Positions 21,280 to 32,900 of a DNA stretch of 64,000 nucleotides are shown here, piece after piece. Below the pieces are notes generated by a model. The model did no database searches, had not been told where the DNA came from, and saw only the letters and a list, made by a program, of their open reading frames with translations. Both the position numbers and the translations under genes were made by a program. The stretch comes from Mesodorylaimus sp. YZB2_4 (lineage: Eukaryota; Nematoda; Enoplea; Dorylaimida; Dorylaimidae), in the NCBI GenBank assembly GCA_030248295.1, contig JASANH010000243.1, forward strand, positions 272,636 to 336,635. Reading direction: 5' to 3'. Numbering within the stretch: position 1 is the stretch's first letter; each line of letters opens with the position of its first letter.

Positions 21280-24200
21280 TACGAAATTTCAAAGCCAAGT
21301 GTCATCACCCGAGTTTAGTAAGCTAGAACCAAAAAGTTCGAAATATGGTACTTTAGCCGGTCACACTTCGTCGCAGCTCGAGCACTTGTACAGCCCGAAA
21401 CGCTGCTTCCGACCGGGTTTGTACGCAGCTCAACTGGCTCGCTGGGGTTGCCGAGAGAGTAGGTTGAAATTTCTTACCGTTTTTCCAACGAAAACATTTC
21501 CCTACGCTCGCCTATTAGATCCCGTCAGTACTTTGCTCAACCTACGTCTGTGTTTATGAGACGGTCACTTTGCTAAGCCTCCGATCCACACGTGCCTCAC
21601 TGGCACACCCGCCCGTGGCGAACACGGATTTTACGACTTGGTACCCAAGATTTACGCAGAGGAGTTAAGAGATGCGAAAAGCCCCCGGGTCATGCTCACA
21701 TGAAGTCCAGAAGCAGCCCGTAAAGCGGACTGCCTGCTCGAACATTAGCCTCTGGTTTAGGACTTTCTCAATCCGGGCTCCAATGTACATACGTACACAC
21801 AGTCAGACTACAGGCATATGCAAAAATCATTCTGTTTCTGCCATAGAAAATTCTGTGATATCGATTTTTCTATGCCGTGTGATTTCCGCCGCGAGACATT
21901 GAAGAACCGTTTCCAAACCATGCCAAAGATCTAAGGACCAACCATTCGGCGACCGAAGTTACGATGAGCTGGTGGACCACGGTTATACGTTTGCCTCGTG
22001 AAAAGGTTTCGTCGATTTGCACGACTTGGCCCGGTTCGCCCATCGCTGGTGCTTCCCCCCGATCGACTGAACAGGATTTCTCGGATGTAGTTGAACCAGT
22101 CGACGAAGACGCGATTGCTGCCCCAGCAACGGGTACAGGTGCCTGCGTTATGCAACAGTTCTTGGGCCAGCACCTAAAAAGCAAGATGATCGTGGAGATC
22201 TGCAGATTCGAGTTGGGCCGTCCGCTCTGATCAATTGATGCGAACCAAGTCGTGTTAGCCTGCCCACCAACCACAGCGGTACCCGCTCGGAGGCTCTTGG
22301 TGCTTTTGCATTTCGTACAACGATAAATCGCACGAGTCTTCCCTCGTTGCTTCAGCTCGGTTTCATAGAGCAACCCGGTACAGTTGGGCGTCAAGATGCT
22401 GGGGAAACGGTTGCCGTGATGGTCAGGGAGCAGCCGCTTTTCCTTGGCGAAGTTAATGGCTGAGCTTTCAGTTTGACAAGCGAGCGAAATCTCGACCATG
22501 CTTGGATCCCGCCGGACGGGCACATTGACTCTGCCAGGCATGATACAAGAGCGCAGTCACAATCGCGAAAAAGCGACCAACTCTGATCGTTACTTCGTTG
22601 AGGAAACCATATATGTATACTCTAATTCAGCACTGTTTTTCGACCTTTCCATGCAGAACCGTTTTTGGATAGACCGCCATTTGACCTGTGTTCGCTCTCT
22701 TCTCCCATAGGGCCTTTGTTTCTACAACCCAAACTCACTTGTCTTGGTGTTGCCACTATGCACCGCTGAGTGTTGCCCCCAGAACGGGGGTGTTGCCATA
22801 ATGCACTAATACCGTAAGCTTCTAGTTGCATACTAAAAACGTCTCAGGTGGGTGTTCGCTCTTTGCCCGAGTTTTAGAGAATACAGTAGAGCTCCCCAAA
22901 TGTGTCCACGGATCACTGAGTGCCAGCCTGGGCTTGCTGACACAACGGCACCCTGGTCAATCTGGCCATCCCGCAGTTTTTGCTACAAACCATTCCCGAC
23001 CAAGGGCACCAAGAAATCTGACCCGCAATACTTTGGCTGGAATTAATGAGCCATGCAGAAGTCGATCTACAGGAATAGCTAATTGACCCAAATCTGGACC
23101 GGGAGCAGCTAACTAGGGCCCTGTATGTGTACTGCACTGTATACTGTTTGCACACAATTTGAATTCGCATGCCTCCATCGATGAACGCCTGACGAAAAGA
23201 AAGGAGATCCTTCACAAACGGCTGGATCGATCAAGAAAATACGAGATCATGTACACGTATGTGCGCTAATGAGTGTCTCTGTCATAAATGCCGACGAAAA
23301 AGGCAGTAACGGCGCGTAATTCAAATTCAAAACAATGCCTGATATTCTCCATAGTCAAATGACTGAACAACAGGAACTGCAAAAGATATTCTCGCCACTT
23401 TTCAGCAATGTTTTCAAGGAATTTATGACGTATTATACGTATTTCCAGGCTTTCGATGACTAATAAGGTTGCAGCTACCTTATGTTGACTTTACAGCTTA
23501 CGCACCTCGTTGCGTCATCACCAACTTGTTATGTGTCTTTTCGGATCTTATGAAGTCCTACCTTGATTATTGCGCATCACCCACTGACTCACCATGTGCT
23601 GAAAGTCAGCTGCAGCTTTTTCAGAAATATACGAGTCTGATACAATGTTTATTCTTGGGGGGGCGCAGTTCCTATTCTTAGGCCCTATTCCAAGTCAACG
23701 TCGCCTCAAAGTAGCCAATCGAAGTCGAAAATAAATGCGAAGAGTTTGTAATGCGCAACTTCGAGATTTCAGGGCTTGACATATTTTTGGATGAATCTCG
23801 CTAATTCAAGCGCAAGTGGGTGAATCGCGGGCATAAAGCAAATCCAGTTGCGAAATAACCTGTTTTTGAAATACAATTCTTATTCAGAAGGAATAAGTTT
23901 TTTGAAAAGTTTGAAGAGAGCTTATCAGCTTAAAGAAAAAACGTCAGGAACTAGCCATAAGCAGGTTATGAAACATAGGAATAAGAAATTATGCTTACTC
24001 ATCTAGTGCGCTGAGAAACAAGAAAATCCCGTGCTTGTCATGCCTAGGCCAAGCTTATGACAGATCTTGCGACAGACTTTTCGCCAAGACGCTTTCTATT
24101 AGGCTATGAAAAAGATTCGTTTGGAAATTTCTCTGTTGCGTAGTACACAGTCGAAACGGTGTTGTTTCAGGGGTTATTTTTTTGAAAAATTCGCATCAGG

Positions 24201-24459
24201 CGGTAGACGAAATTCTCTGCTCTCTTAGACGCCTTAAACTCGACACAGATCCTTGTCCGACGTCGGCGGGTGTTGAAAAAGTTAGTTTGCGTGAATTTAT
24301 AAATAGTACTTGAAATCTGGTCGGTCGGCCCTCGCTCGGTCTTGACGGTTTAGTAATAAGCCCCTTCGAGCACTCGGCTGGCGCTAGGCGCCGAGTCATG
24401 GCCTCAACAGGCGCTCGGTGCTTCCTGCCAACGCAGGCCCGGTAGCTACTTGCACGCAC
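21280..24459. other. Divergent intergenic region between collagen and LIM genes
   Basis: The collagen (-) and LIM (+) genes diverge from here, so both promoters should lie in this segment. It contains the degenerate transposase fragment at 21870-22541. A triple short motif TGTTGCC recurs about every 20 nt at 22748-22800. No other coding exon is recognisable. Confidence 0.5.
21870..22541 (-). pseudogene. IS1595/Merlin-type (ISXO2-like) transposase fragment
   Basis: The minus-strand frame shows GEPGQVVQIDETFSRGK, matching the first catalytic Asp region (IDE) of ISXO2-like DDE transposases. It is preceded by a CTKCK-type Cys pair in the N-terminal zinc-binding part. After the RGK motif the expected YNRG.P.H continuation sits in another minus-strand frame (TYNRGPPAH within 21931-22173). 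The copy is therefore frameshifted inside its catalytic domain and then lost. I could not find terminal inverted repeats. It is most likely a dead Merlin-family DNA transposon remnant. Confidence 0.72.
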
Positions 24460-24468
24460 TATATATTT
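24460..24468 (+). promoter_or_regulatory. TATA-box candidate for the LIM gene
   Basis: TATATATTT lies about 260 nt upstream of a good splice donor (24725, AAA|GTAAGC) that would end a non-coding first exon. The second UTR exon would begin at 25001 after TTTTAG and run to the ATG at 25068. This is positional inference only. Confidence 0.35.
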
Positions 24469-25067
24469 TCATTTTACCTGACTACGCGAAGAAGTTGACG
24501 AACTCGAACTTCTGACTCGCGCCGTTTCGTGAAAAGTTTGCTCGTTTGGACGGCAAAGAGAGGATCTCGGCTTTTCCACTTTACTCATCCTCTTTTCCTT
24601 CGAGTCTAGCCCCTCGCGTTTTGTTCTAGTGTGTAATATCGGGCTTTCTCCCGAGACGTCGGCTCCGCGTGATTTCGGCCTCCTTCATCGACTACGGTAG
24701 CAGTTTTCGTTGCAGTCTACGAAAGTAAGCTTCCAATTTTCCATAGTTTGCATCATAGAAGTTGGGGATGGCACAGGCTTTTGAGTTTTCCGAAGGCAGA
24801 TTTTATATTACATTCTTCCAAACTGAATTACGGCTGGTTCGCCGTGGGCCTTGACCCGCATTCTTCATCATTGACTGCTGGGCCACAAACGCGTGTGGAC
24901 TGCGACGCGTAGTAACCTTTTATGGCTGGACTGTGTCTGCCTACTTTTTGTATGGTCGAAAAATCTCGACATAATCGCGTAAATTTTGTTTCTCTTTTAG
25001 ATTTTTCGTGCCAATTTTAGTGGTGCTATTTGAGTTTTATTTTCGGTAGCTTCGAGTGATCCAAAAA

Positions 25068-26360
25068 ATGCCTTTCAAGCCTATCGAAGTCCCAAAATGT
25101 CCGAAATGCGGCAAATCCGTCTATGCGGCCGAAGAAATGGTTGCCGGCGGCTATAAATGGCATAAATTCTGCTTCAAATGCTGTAAGTATGAGTGACACC
25201 AGCCTGAATCATCTGCATGACTTTTCTGTTTTTTGGATTTTTAAACATTGTTTGTGCTGGTGCGATAACATCTGCGGTTTTGAGGATTCGACTGATGATT
25301 CAGCGGGGTTTTTGTTCGAGTACAACTTCTACAATTCGGAACAGTTTAACCTTGTATTTCCACTTTGAAATCCTGCCTCATAGAAAACTCCTTCGTCCCT
25401 CCAAACCACTTTGTTCTCCCGGGTTGTGTTTTTCCTCAAAATCTATTCAGGCCCCTGGGAGCTGTTTCTTTCCTGCACCCAGACGCCCGCACGTCTCAGT
25501 TGGTAGCAAGTCTGCAAACATAAGCGGAAACTGGCATCAGGTAGTGCCAGTGCTTTTCTGCCTCCTACTCACAATTTAGCCATGAATCCGTCCGACTGGT
25601 TAACACGTGTGTTTTACTAGCAGAAATTGAATAATTAGCACGAATTTGTTACGTTTGCATGGACATGTCTTTTTGGTTATGTTGCAGCTATGTGTAATAA
25701 GTTACTCGATTCGGTGACTGTGGCCGAGCACCAGGCCGAACTGTATTGTAAGCAGTGCCACGGACGACGGTACGGACCAAAAGGTGTGGGGTTCGGGATC
25801 GGTGCCGGTGCTTTGACCATGGACAGTGGTGAACAATTCGGCAATAAACGAGTCGAAATGACGTAAGTGCATGCTGTCTACAGTTACTAGCAATGCACGT
25901 TTCGCATGCTGCCAGAAATTTCAATGATTTTCTGTGTTCGTCGCTGTCCTCGTCTTTTATTTTCGAAAGAAGCCCAAATCTTTGCTTTACGGAATCTTTG
26001 CTACACTTGACGTTTCCTTTCATTTCTGTAGCCATGTGCAATAAATTATTGGATTCGACAAATGTAGCTGAACACGGAGCCACACTTTTTTGTAAAATTT
26101 GCCATTGTCGAAAACACGGACCGAAGGGTGTTGGATTCGGTTTGGGTGCCGGCACGTTGACAACTGACATCGGGGAGCGATTTGGAAATACTGAATGCGC
26201 CATGAAGTATATTTCACTTTCTTTCCATTCTTTCCTATTTTTTCACAAATTGTACAGACTTTAGGGAAATGTGAATTTACAATGGGGTCGTGTATTTTTT
26301 AGGAACAGTACATTGATGGCCGAAGCTTTCACGGCTCCAATTCAACCAACGCACAAGTGA
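25068..26360 (+). CDS. Muscle-LIM/CRP-type single-LIM protein with alternative exons
   Basis: Exons: 25068-25182, then either 25688-25862 (2a) or 26032-26206 (2b), then 26303-26360. Each version gives 115 aa. Exon 1 carries the first zinc finger (CPKC..HKFCFKC). Exon 2 carries the second (SMCNKLLDS ... YCKQC or FCKIC) followed by the CRP-specific [11 protein letters not shown] tail and basic cluster. All eight LIM Cys/His ligands are present in both forms. The protein belongs to the CSRP/Mlp60A class, whose members bind alpha-actinin and actin at muscle Z-discs and also enter nuclei. Length matches short one-LIM MLPs. A non-coding first exon ending at 24724 is likely. Confidence in the family is high; the tissue role is by homology. 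Confidence 0.93.
25688..25862 (+). other. Alternative LIM exon 2a
   Basis: This 175-nt exon enters at phase 1 (acceptor GCAG at 25684-25687) and leaves at phase 2 (donor GTAAGT). It encodes the second zinc finger with [14 protein letters not shown]. Because 175 is not a multiple of three it cannot be used together with 2b without shifting the frame. Confidence 0.88.
26032..26206 (+). other. Alternative LIM exon 2b
   Basis: This second 175-nt exon has the same phases as 2a and a clearly homologous product. It differs at several positions: [14 protein letters not shown] has an extra Cys and lacks the Tyr of the nuclear-targeting-like motif. Its donor, GTATAT, is weaker than that of 2a, which may make inclusion regulated. 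Confidence 0.87.
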
Positions 26361-27269
26361 ACGAACGTGGACGGGCTAAAAAATACAATGGAGCCTTTTG
26401 CCGCCACAACGAAAACGCGGAGTGCGGCTCTTTTTTCCTTGAAACTTTTATCCGTTGTTTTTATTATCTCGTCCTGTTTTCTTATTTATAACATTCACAT
26501 TCTTAAATTATCTTAAAATTAAAACGGTGCTGTTTCATTATTTATAACTTATGATTATTGTACTTTACACATTACAACTTTTTTATTTTGTTACCTTGGA
26601 TTTTGAAAAAAAAGTAGTCCTACAGCAGATTTCTGGGAATGTTGTTGTTTTTTAGATGATAGCTGAAGTCTTCGAAGTGTAACTCGATTACTTGATTGGT
26701 ACGATACTATCACATGCCGTAAATGCTTGGTTATCTCCCAGGTCGAACACCATTGAAATCATGGATCCCCTTGTAGCGAGAGCGGCGTTGTGGAAGCGTA
26801 GTTGAAGAGAGCGACGAGAGAACCGACTGCTCAGGTCGGCTAGAGGAGAGAGACTGAATATATCACAGCTTCGTTACACTGTCTTTTACGGACAAAGATA
26901 AGCAGGCGACCACTCTGGTCGGAGACAGAACGAAGAATCTGAGCCACAGGAAAGCGAACTAAGCATAAAAAGGAAAGAATCACATCGTAAAGTCACAAAT
27001 TGACGATGCTTCTCCTGGGCAGTAATGTGAGCCTTGAATTCCATCGCGCTCCGTCGCGACACCCCTGGAGTAAAACCTGGGACCTGGGACCTGTAAAACT
27101 ATTATGAGTACCTAAATCATAACATTGACTTTGAGGACCTGCTGGTTCTTTTTGCAATTTTCCCCTCCCTTATGGTCTTTCTTGTTAGCTCTGCAGAACT
27201 GTTTATTATTAGGGGCCCCTTGCCAATGTGGCATTCGAGTGGGCCCTCAACCAAAACCGTAGACATTTT

Positions 27270-27425
27270 CCTGGTCATACTTCCTTTATCCATAGACAAG
27301 CACTACCTGTACAGCACACGAGGGCTGAGGAACACCTCGTATTCGACATTCATTTTTTACCCGTGCGGGGGTCGAACCTTCCCATGTAAGTGCCTGCCCA
27401 ACGTGAGAGGTACGCCTTAATCCGC
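27270..27425 (-). repeat. tRNA-derived SINE-like repeat, copy 1
   Basis: Read on the minus strand, a box-B-like GGTTCGACCCCCG is followed by a body ending near 'ctatggataaaggaagtatgac'-type sequence shared with the copies at 30440-30592 and 34035-34203. The acceptor stem does not pair, so this is not a functional tRNA gene. Confidence 0.6.
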
Positions 27426-27639
27426 TTGACCCCTTTTAAACCCTCTCCCAGGTTGCGCGAGGATTTTTGGTAGCCCTTAACCATCGATGCATCTACAGTC
27501 AAGCAGTAGAGAGTCAACGAGATTTCTGACGAAAGATATGGCATAATCAGATTTGATTTACGTAATCAGGCATATTGGATTTTGATTTCGGACGTTTTGG
27601 TGAAGTTGCTGTTGATGATACTGTCGCGGCCGTCGGCAA

Positions 27640-27800
27640 ATCGCCCTGATACACTGGTACTGGCACAGGATGATTTCCAATGAGGCCCTCGTGGTTGGCA
27701 TCGGACAGTTGGTTGCCTCGCCACCCCGCTCAGCACGTCATGACTGCTGGCCAGATACAGGCAAATCGGGTTGGAAATCCTTTGGGGGGGGGGGGGGGGC
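27640..27800 (+). repeat. Fragment of SINE-like family B
   Basis: It shares with 50205-50385 and 43870-43980 the landmarks 'ctggtactggcacaggatg', 'catgactgctggc' and 'aggcaaa.cgggttg'. The fragment ends in a long G run. It is diverged and partial. Confidence 0.5.
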
Positions 27801-28347
27801 ATAAGGCCCTGCTGTAAAGACGCAGCTTGATTGGTTTGCGCGACCGATATGAACACAGAAGTAAAGGCCTTCAAGAATAGTGAATTTCTGTGAGGTAACT
27901 CCACCTGGAATTGCTCCGCTGCCGGTGTGAAAGGGTCGAGATTTGTATCTCCCACCTCCCTCTACTAGTACTAGTGTCACAGCCTGACTCCAGATCTGAC
28001 ATTCGGTCCCAAAACCCAACCTAACCCATTTTTTTGGGTTGGGTTGGGTCTGGTTTTTAGGCAGGGTGGTTTTGGGTTGTGGAGCTTGACCTTTTTTCGA
28101 GCCCAACCCAAAAAAACTACTTTTCCACTTGGGGTCAGCATTAGTATGTGGCTGATCGGCCCAGCGTGTTGAAACCATCACGATTTGATGTCTGTTGGTT
28201 TCGAATCGATAGATCCTGGTGCTTCAAAAATGTACCCAGTGCCCCCAGCTACAATCTGTTTTCTTTGGGAATGTTTTTCAATTCGACATGTCAGTCTGGC
28301 TGTGACGGAAATGAAAAATCGTCTACCAGAAGATGATATCGAGCTCT

Positions 28348-28385
28348 GACCTGATCTCTTGTCGACTCGCAGTCAGAGATCAGGT
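28348..28385. repeat. Perfect 12-bp inverted repeat (hairpin)
   Basis: GACCTGATCTCT and its exact reverse complement AGAGATCAGGTC flank a short loop. The function is unknown. It could be the core of a miniature transposable element. Confidence 0.75.
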
Positions 28386-29911
28386 CTGTAAGGGCCTAAT
28401 TTTGAAAGTTTGAAAGCTTGGCTAGTCAGAATCCATGAAGAAACCTCCTGCTTTTTGGCAGGAGGCGGGCTTAAGTTTTAGTGGGTTTAAGAGTGTGATA
28501 TCTTGACTTGAAACAGGTACTTCCTGCAAATTAATTGATAGACTAGTCAGAAATTATGTCCGCGGGAGGCCAATCTTGCAAAAATTTTGTCTCAAGCGGA
28601 GCAGGGGCCTGTCTGGCAGAACAAAATTAAACATTTGATGTTAAGTTAGACTTTGATTAAAAACACGTGCTCGTCAGCGACGTGGGCTACTGATTTATGC
28701 TCACTATACCACTGACAATGAGTGGCTTTATTGAAAACTGCCTGGTTTAAGTTTCGAGTTGGGTAAAACTCAGAAATTTTACTGCTTGTCATAAACTGAC
28801 TGAGTCTGAAAGTCGAGTCTGAGTCTATTCCGTCTTTGAAATAAGCAATTCACAGAGTTAGGTTTTACTGGACCCGCCTAGGGAATCTAATCGTAAGATT
28901 TTGTTGTTGAGGGGGCGCCCATTGCTCGGAGAAACGTTGTCCGTTTAATCGAACCCCTCCGTCCAGACGTACAGTATGTCGGAAAATGCGAGCAGATCGT
29001 GTCAGACAGTGAAGGCCAGTATGTGCATGATGATCTCATTAGTAGACTTTCGACAAGTTCTCTCCTGCCAGCATGGCACAGATAAATTTCATACTTCCTT
29101 ACAGGACGCGGTCACAGTAGACAGACAGACACCTTTGACCTCATAAGGCCCCAAACCAGCAGGTCCTTTTGGAGTTTGCCAAACCCAGTTTGACGTCTTT
29201 CGGCTAACAACGATTGTCGCTTGTCGAATACAGCTTTTGGGCGTTGACTAAATCCTTTTCTCCTATTTCATTTGAACAACCATTTGTCCATGTGCTAGAA
29301 GATTGGGTTTGCGCAATTGCGGTGTTAAAGTTCTAGTGCAATCAAGCTCCTCTCAGGTGACGATGCCAAGTAGAATGCACTGATCGTGAGATACCTACAG
29401 CATTACACCATCAGCGAACCCAAATGTTCATGTCGAATGCGCCCAAAATGTCCTGAACACTGAGATCTCCACAAACTAGTGGGCGAATCAGACTGGAAAA
29501 TGGCAAAAAATATTTTAATTCACCAGCTTATGCACCACCTTCTAATGCATGGGCTTCCATATTGAGCATCTTCGACAGAAAGAAGCCAGGTGATAGAAAA
29601 TGATTTTCAATGATCTATTTGCACTGAGGGTATCAGAAGCGTAACGGGTCCGGATTAGAGCCATTTTATTTCCAACCTTATCCTCCTTCGCCTTTGCGAT
29701 GCCTGACACACACACGGGGGTGGGTGAATGGGCGAAGATTTCGAGAGCGGTCGAGCTTTGATCTGCTAGTCGCGCCTACTGTAAACAAACTTAACCCGAA
29801 GATTCGTCAATTCACCGAAGCCTATGTGTAAACGAAATTGAAGTGCCAGTCGGCGAGCTAATGTGCTTGCGTGGAAACGTTCGACAAGTAGGCTATAGAT
29901 TGCCAGCAGCT

Positions 29912-32900
29912 ATGTGCCGATTGCTCATTTGGACAATCGTCATCGTATCTCTTTGTTCCACGGTTCGAGCCCAGTTTGGTCCAGTCAGGAATAACACCCA
30001 ATTCCAACCCCAATTCCAATCGCCATTCGGCCCGCAGCCATTTCAACAAACTCAGTTCGGCCAATTTGGTCAATTCGGCCAGTTTAACCAGTTTGGTCAA
30101 GCTGGCCAGTTTCAAAGGACGCCATGTATTTTTATGGGCGATATGAGAATGGTTGATCGAAGGGCTGAGGACGGTAAAACTGAGTTTTTGCATCTTCTCT
30201 TTTGGGAATGCAAACCTTACAAAACCTCGAAACAAAAGTATACAGGCTGGTCGATGAGTCATTTGTGTATGAACCCTACTTGTAGGATGGTGGAACCTTT
30301 ATCCATTTGGGGAACGCTACAACGATGTGGACATGTCAGAGAAGCCGTGGAAGGATTTGCAAATTGATCTCGATTTTTATTTCCCATTTTATGGATTCCG
30401 CTACAATTATACGTTTGTGAGTCTGAGGCCGTACCACATCATGTCATGCATACTTATTCATAGCCGAGCACCATACAGCGCACTCGAGTTCCAGGGGACA
30501 CATATTTTACCCAGGCGGGAGTCGAACCCTTCCCTCACCCTCACCTAAGTGAGAGGCAGACGCTGTAAGCGCTAGGCCACAACCCACGGTATATCCATAT
30601 TCATCGATCGGTTTCTCGCATGCTTTCTGGTTAGGTGACCGTCCCGCAGTAAGGGGACCACGTTATTGTGCTTACTTGGTTTCTACCATTTCTATATTTC
30701 TGATCACGTCACACTAAAAAGTCATTATGTCCTATAATCACCGGCCCTAAATACGGCCTCCAGCTCCAGCTCAGTCTCCAGCTTTTCAGCTAGCTTTAGT
30801 TTCAGGGGGATCAGCTTGAATGAACTCTACTCGCAATCATTGTTATACTGGAAAAGTTGTTTTGTCAAATTAGCTCTATCAGATTATCAGTTAGTTTTGT
30901 CCTGCCGAGAGATGCACGAGCTCAATGGTAGATGAGAGACTTGTTAAAAAGAGCCACTGCAAATTAAATCCAGCTGATAAGCTTATATATCGGAATGGAC
31001 TGCAGAGCTATCGTGCAGTATGATGAGTTGCACTCGTCAACTGAGTTTCATCCTGCCCCTGCCCTGCCTCTGATGCTAGTGGTTTTGCATACAAGCTCCA
31101 TGTCGTGTCGTCTCGTGCAACACAAAGTATGACCTCGTGCAGTAAGCCTCGCATCGAGTGGAAAACATGAGACTATTTTGACCCAAGTTACAACATTGAA
31201 AAGTGTACTTTTTCTGCAGATTTACCCCGAGGGTTTTATCGCCTTCAACCGACCACAGTTCATTCAACCACCCTATCAATTTCCCCATCCTCGATGGCCC
31301 GACGACCCAGATCCAAGTTTTATCGCGGCTTTTCTCACTGAACAAACATTTGCTCACATCGGCGAAACTAAAATCAGCCACATTTGGTATCGTGTAGTCA
31401 CCAGTCCAGCGTATCGATTTCGATTGCCAGATTTGCAAATTCAGACATCACAAGCAAACCTGCTATCGTATCCTGGTCGTGTAGAGGATCCTGAACTGCT
31501 GATGCAGATTACGAGGTAAGCCTGTCATCTGTGTACAGTGGACTTGATCTACAAGTAATGTTGTATTGGCTGACATATCAGCCCATAGTGCCTCTAATTG
31601 TGAGTGTGTGAAAGTGATCAGCGGAAAAAACCGGGGTCCTAAAGTCTTCCGACCTGATCCATGGCTGAAACATCACCCTGACGGGTGGTGTTCCTGGCTC
31701 GTGGCTCTGTGAATGGACTGATTGCTGTTGGCGGGGAGCAGTGTAGGACGCGCAGTGTGTCTTCTCTGCAGAGACCTACGGGATGGCATGGTGGGCACGC
31801 GAGGGTTCACAGCACAGTTTGCGTTGATCGTCACCTGGGAACGGATGGGATACGGAGGACAGCCAAAGTACCTGCGCTTAGAACAGTGTCGGCAATTCAA
31901 AAAATGGGTAAGCCATGTCTCTAATTTCTTATCCAACCCCATTCAAATGTTGAATCATCCTGTGGGTTGCTTTTTAGCTGAACACTTATCAAATGGTTCT
32001 TGTAACTGAGGAAATTCGCTCTTATGTCATTCTTAATTACGCCCATATTAATTACACATCGTCAGTGGCTGCTGGAGGCTGGGGTGGCAGAGGCGGCCGC
32101 CAGTCAGCTCTGGTAAGTTGCGGTGAATCCTTAAAAACATAGTTTGGACTGCTCACCTGTGTTAGCATCAGTGACGAGTGCAAGTCAACCTACAGCTGTC
32201 CTCTAGGTTGGTTTCAACGGTGGAAATGGCACTGGATTCTGGCAGCTGCCTTACTCTGCGCAGGGGGACTCTTACAAGCTGGTGCAGTATGGCAGCACCG
32301 AAACAGCTGGTCGATGGCTGGCTAGAGTGGACGAAAGCCCTCAATATGGAGGGTGCTCGAATTCTAGCAATGGTGAGCATGTTCTTCATAAAAACCTTGC
32401 TTCCAGGACACCCTTCGAGTTTTAGGCAAAGTCACATTCGATACACCTTACATCAACATGGTCGGTGGCACTGTTTTCAATGTATCAGGGCCCTGTTTCC
32501 GACCAACTGACTATATCACCATGGAGATCGATGAGGAGATATTCGACTGTGGTTATGTACTGTCCAAGACGTTCCATCAGCTTTTGCTTCCTTTTACTGC
32601 TAGTTATTTTAGCTGAACATGGTCAAGGCCACGTGCGTCCTCCCATTTCAAGGCATTTTCAAAACGGGTTTTGTCACAATACAAATTACGCAAGACGGAA
32701 AAAATTACGCTTGGGTCAGCGCCTTGTACATTCGTAAGGCCTACTTTAGCTGTTTTTTGCCAGTTTTATTTCACTTTTTGAATTTTAGATTTTCCCGCTT
32801 TGGGTACACCTGGGCAGATCACATTGGCGAATTCTATAAGCGAGTCAACGAACGTGTGGCAAACTGATTGGCACAAGCTCGACGTGGAGAACCTGACATT

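Larger units (their letters stand above)
26361..29911. other. Repeat-rich spacer between LIM and Mesh-like genes
   Basis: No coding exon is recognised. The spacer holds a tRNA-derived SINE-like copy (27270-27425), a fragment of a second family (27640-27800), a G16 run near 27785 and three inverted repeats (about 28012-28053, 28348-28385, 28443-28466). A CG-rich block around 26770-26930 could be a fragment of a mobile element but is unrecognised. Confidence 0.5.
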
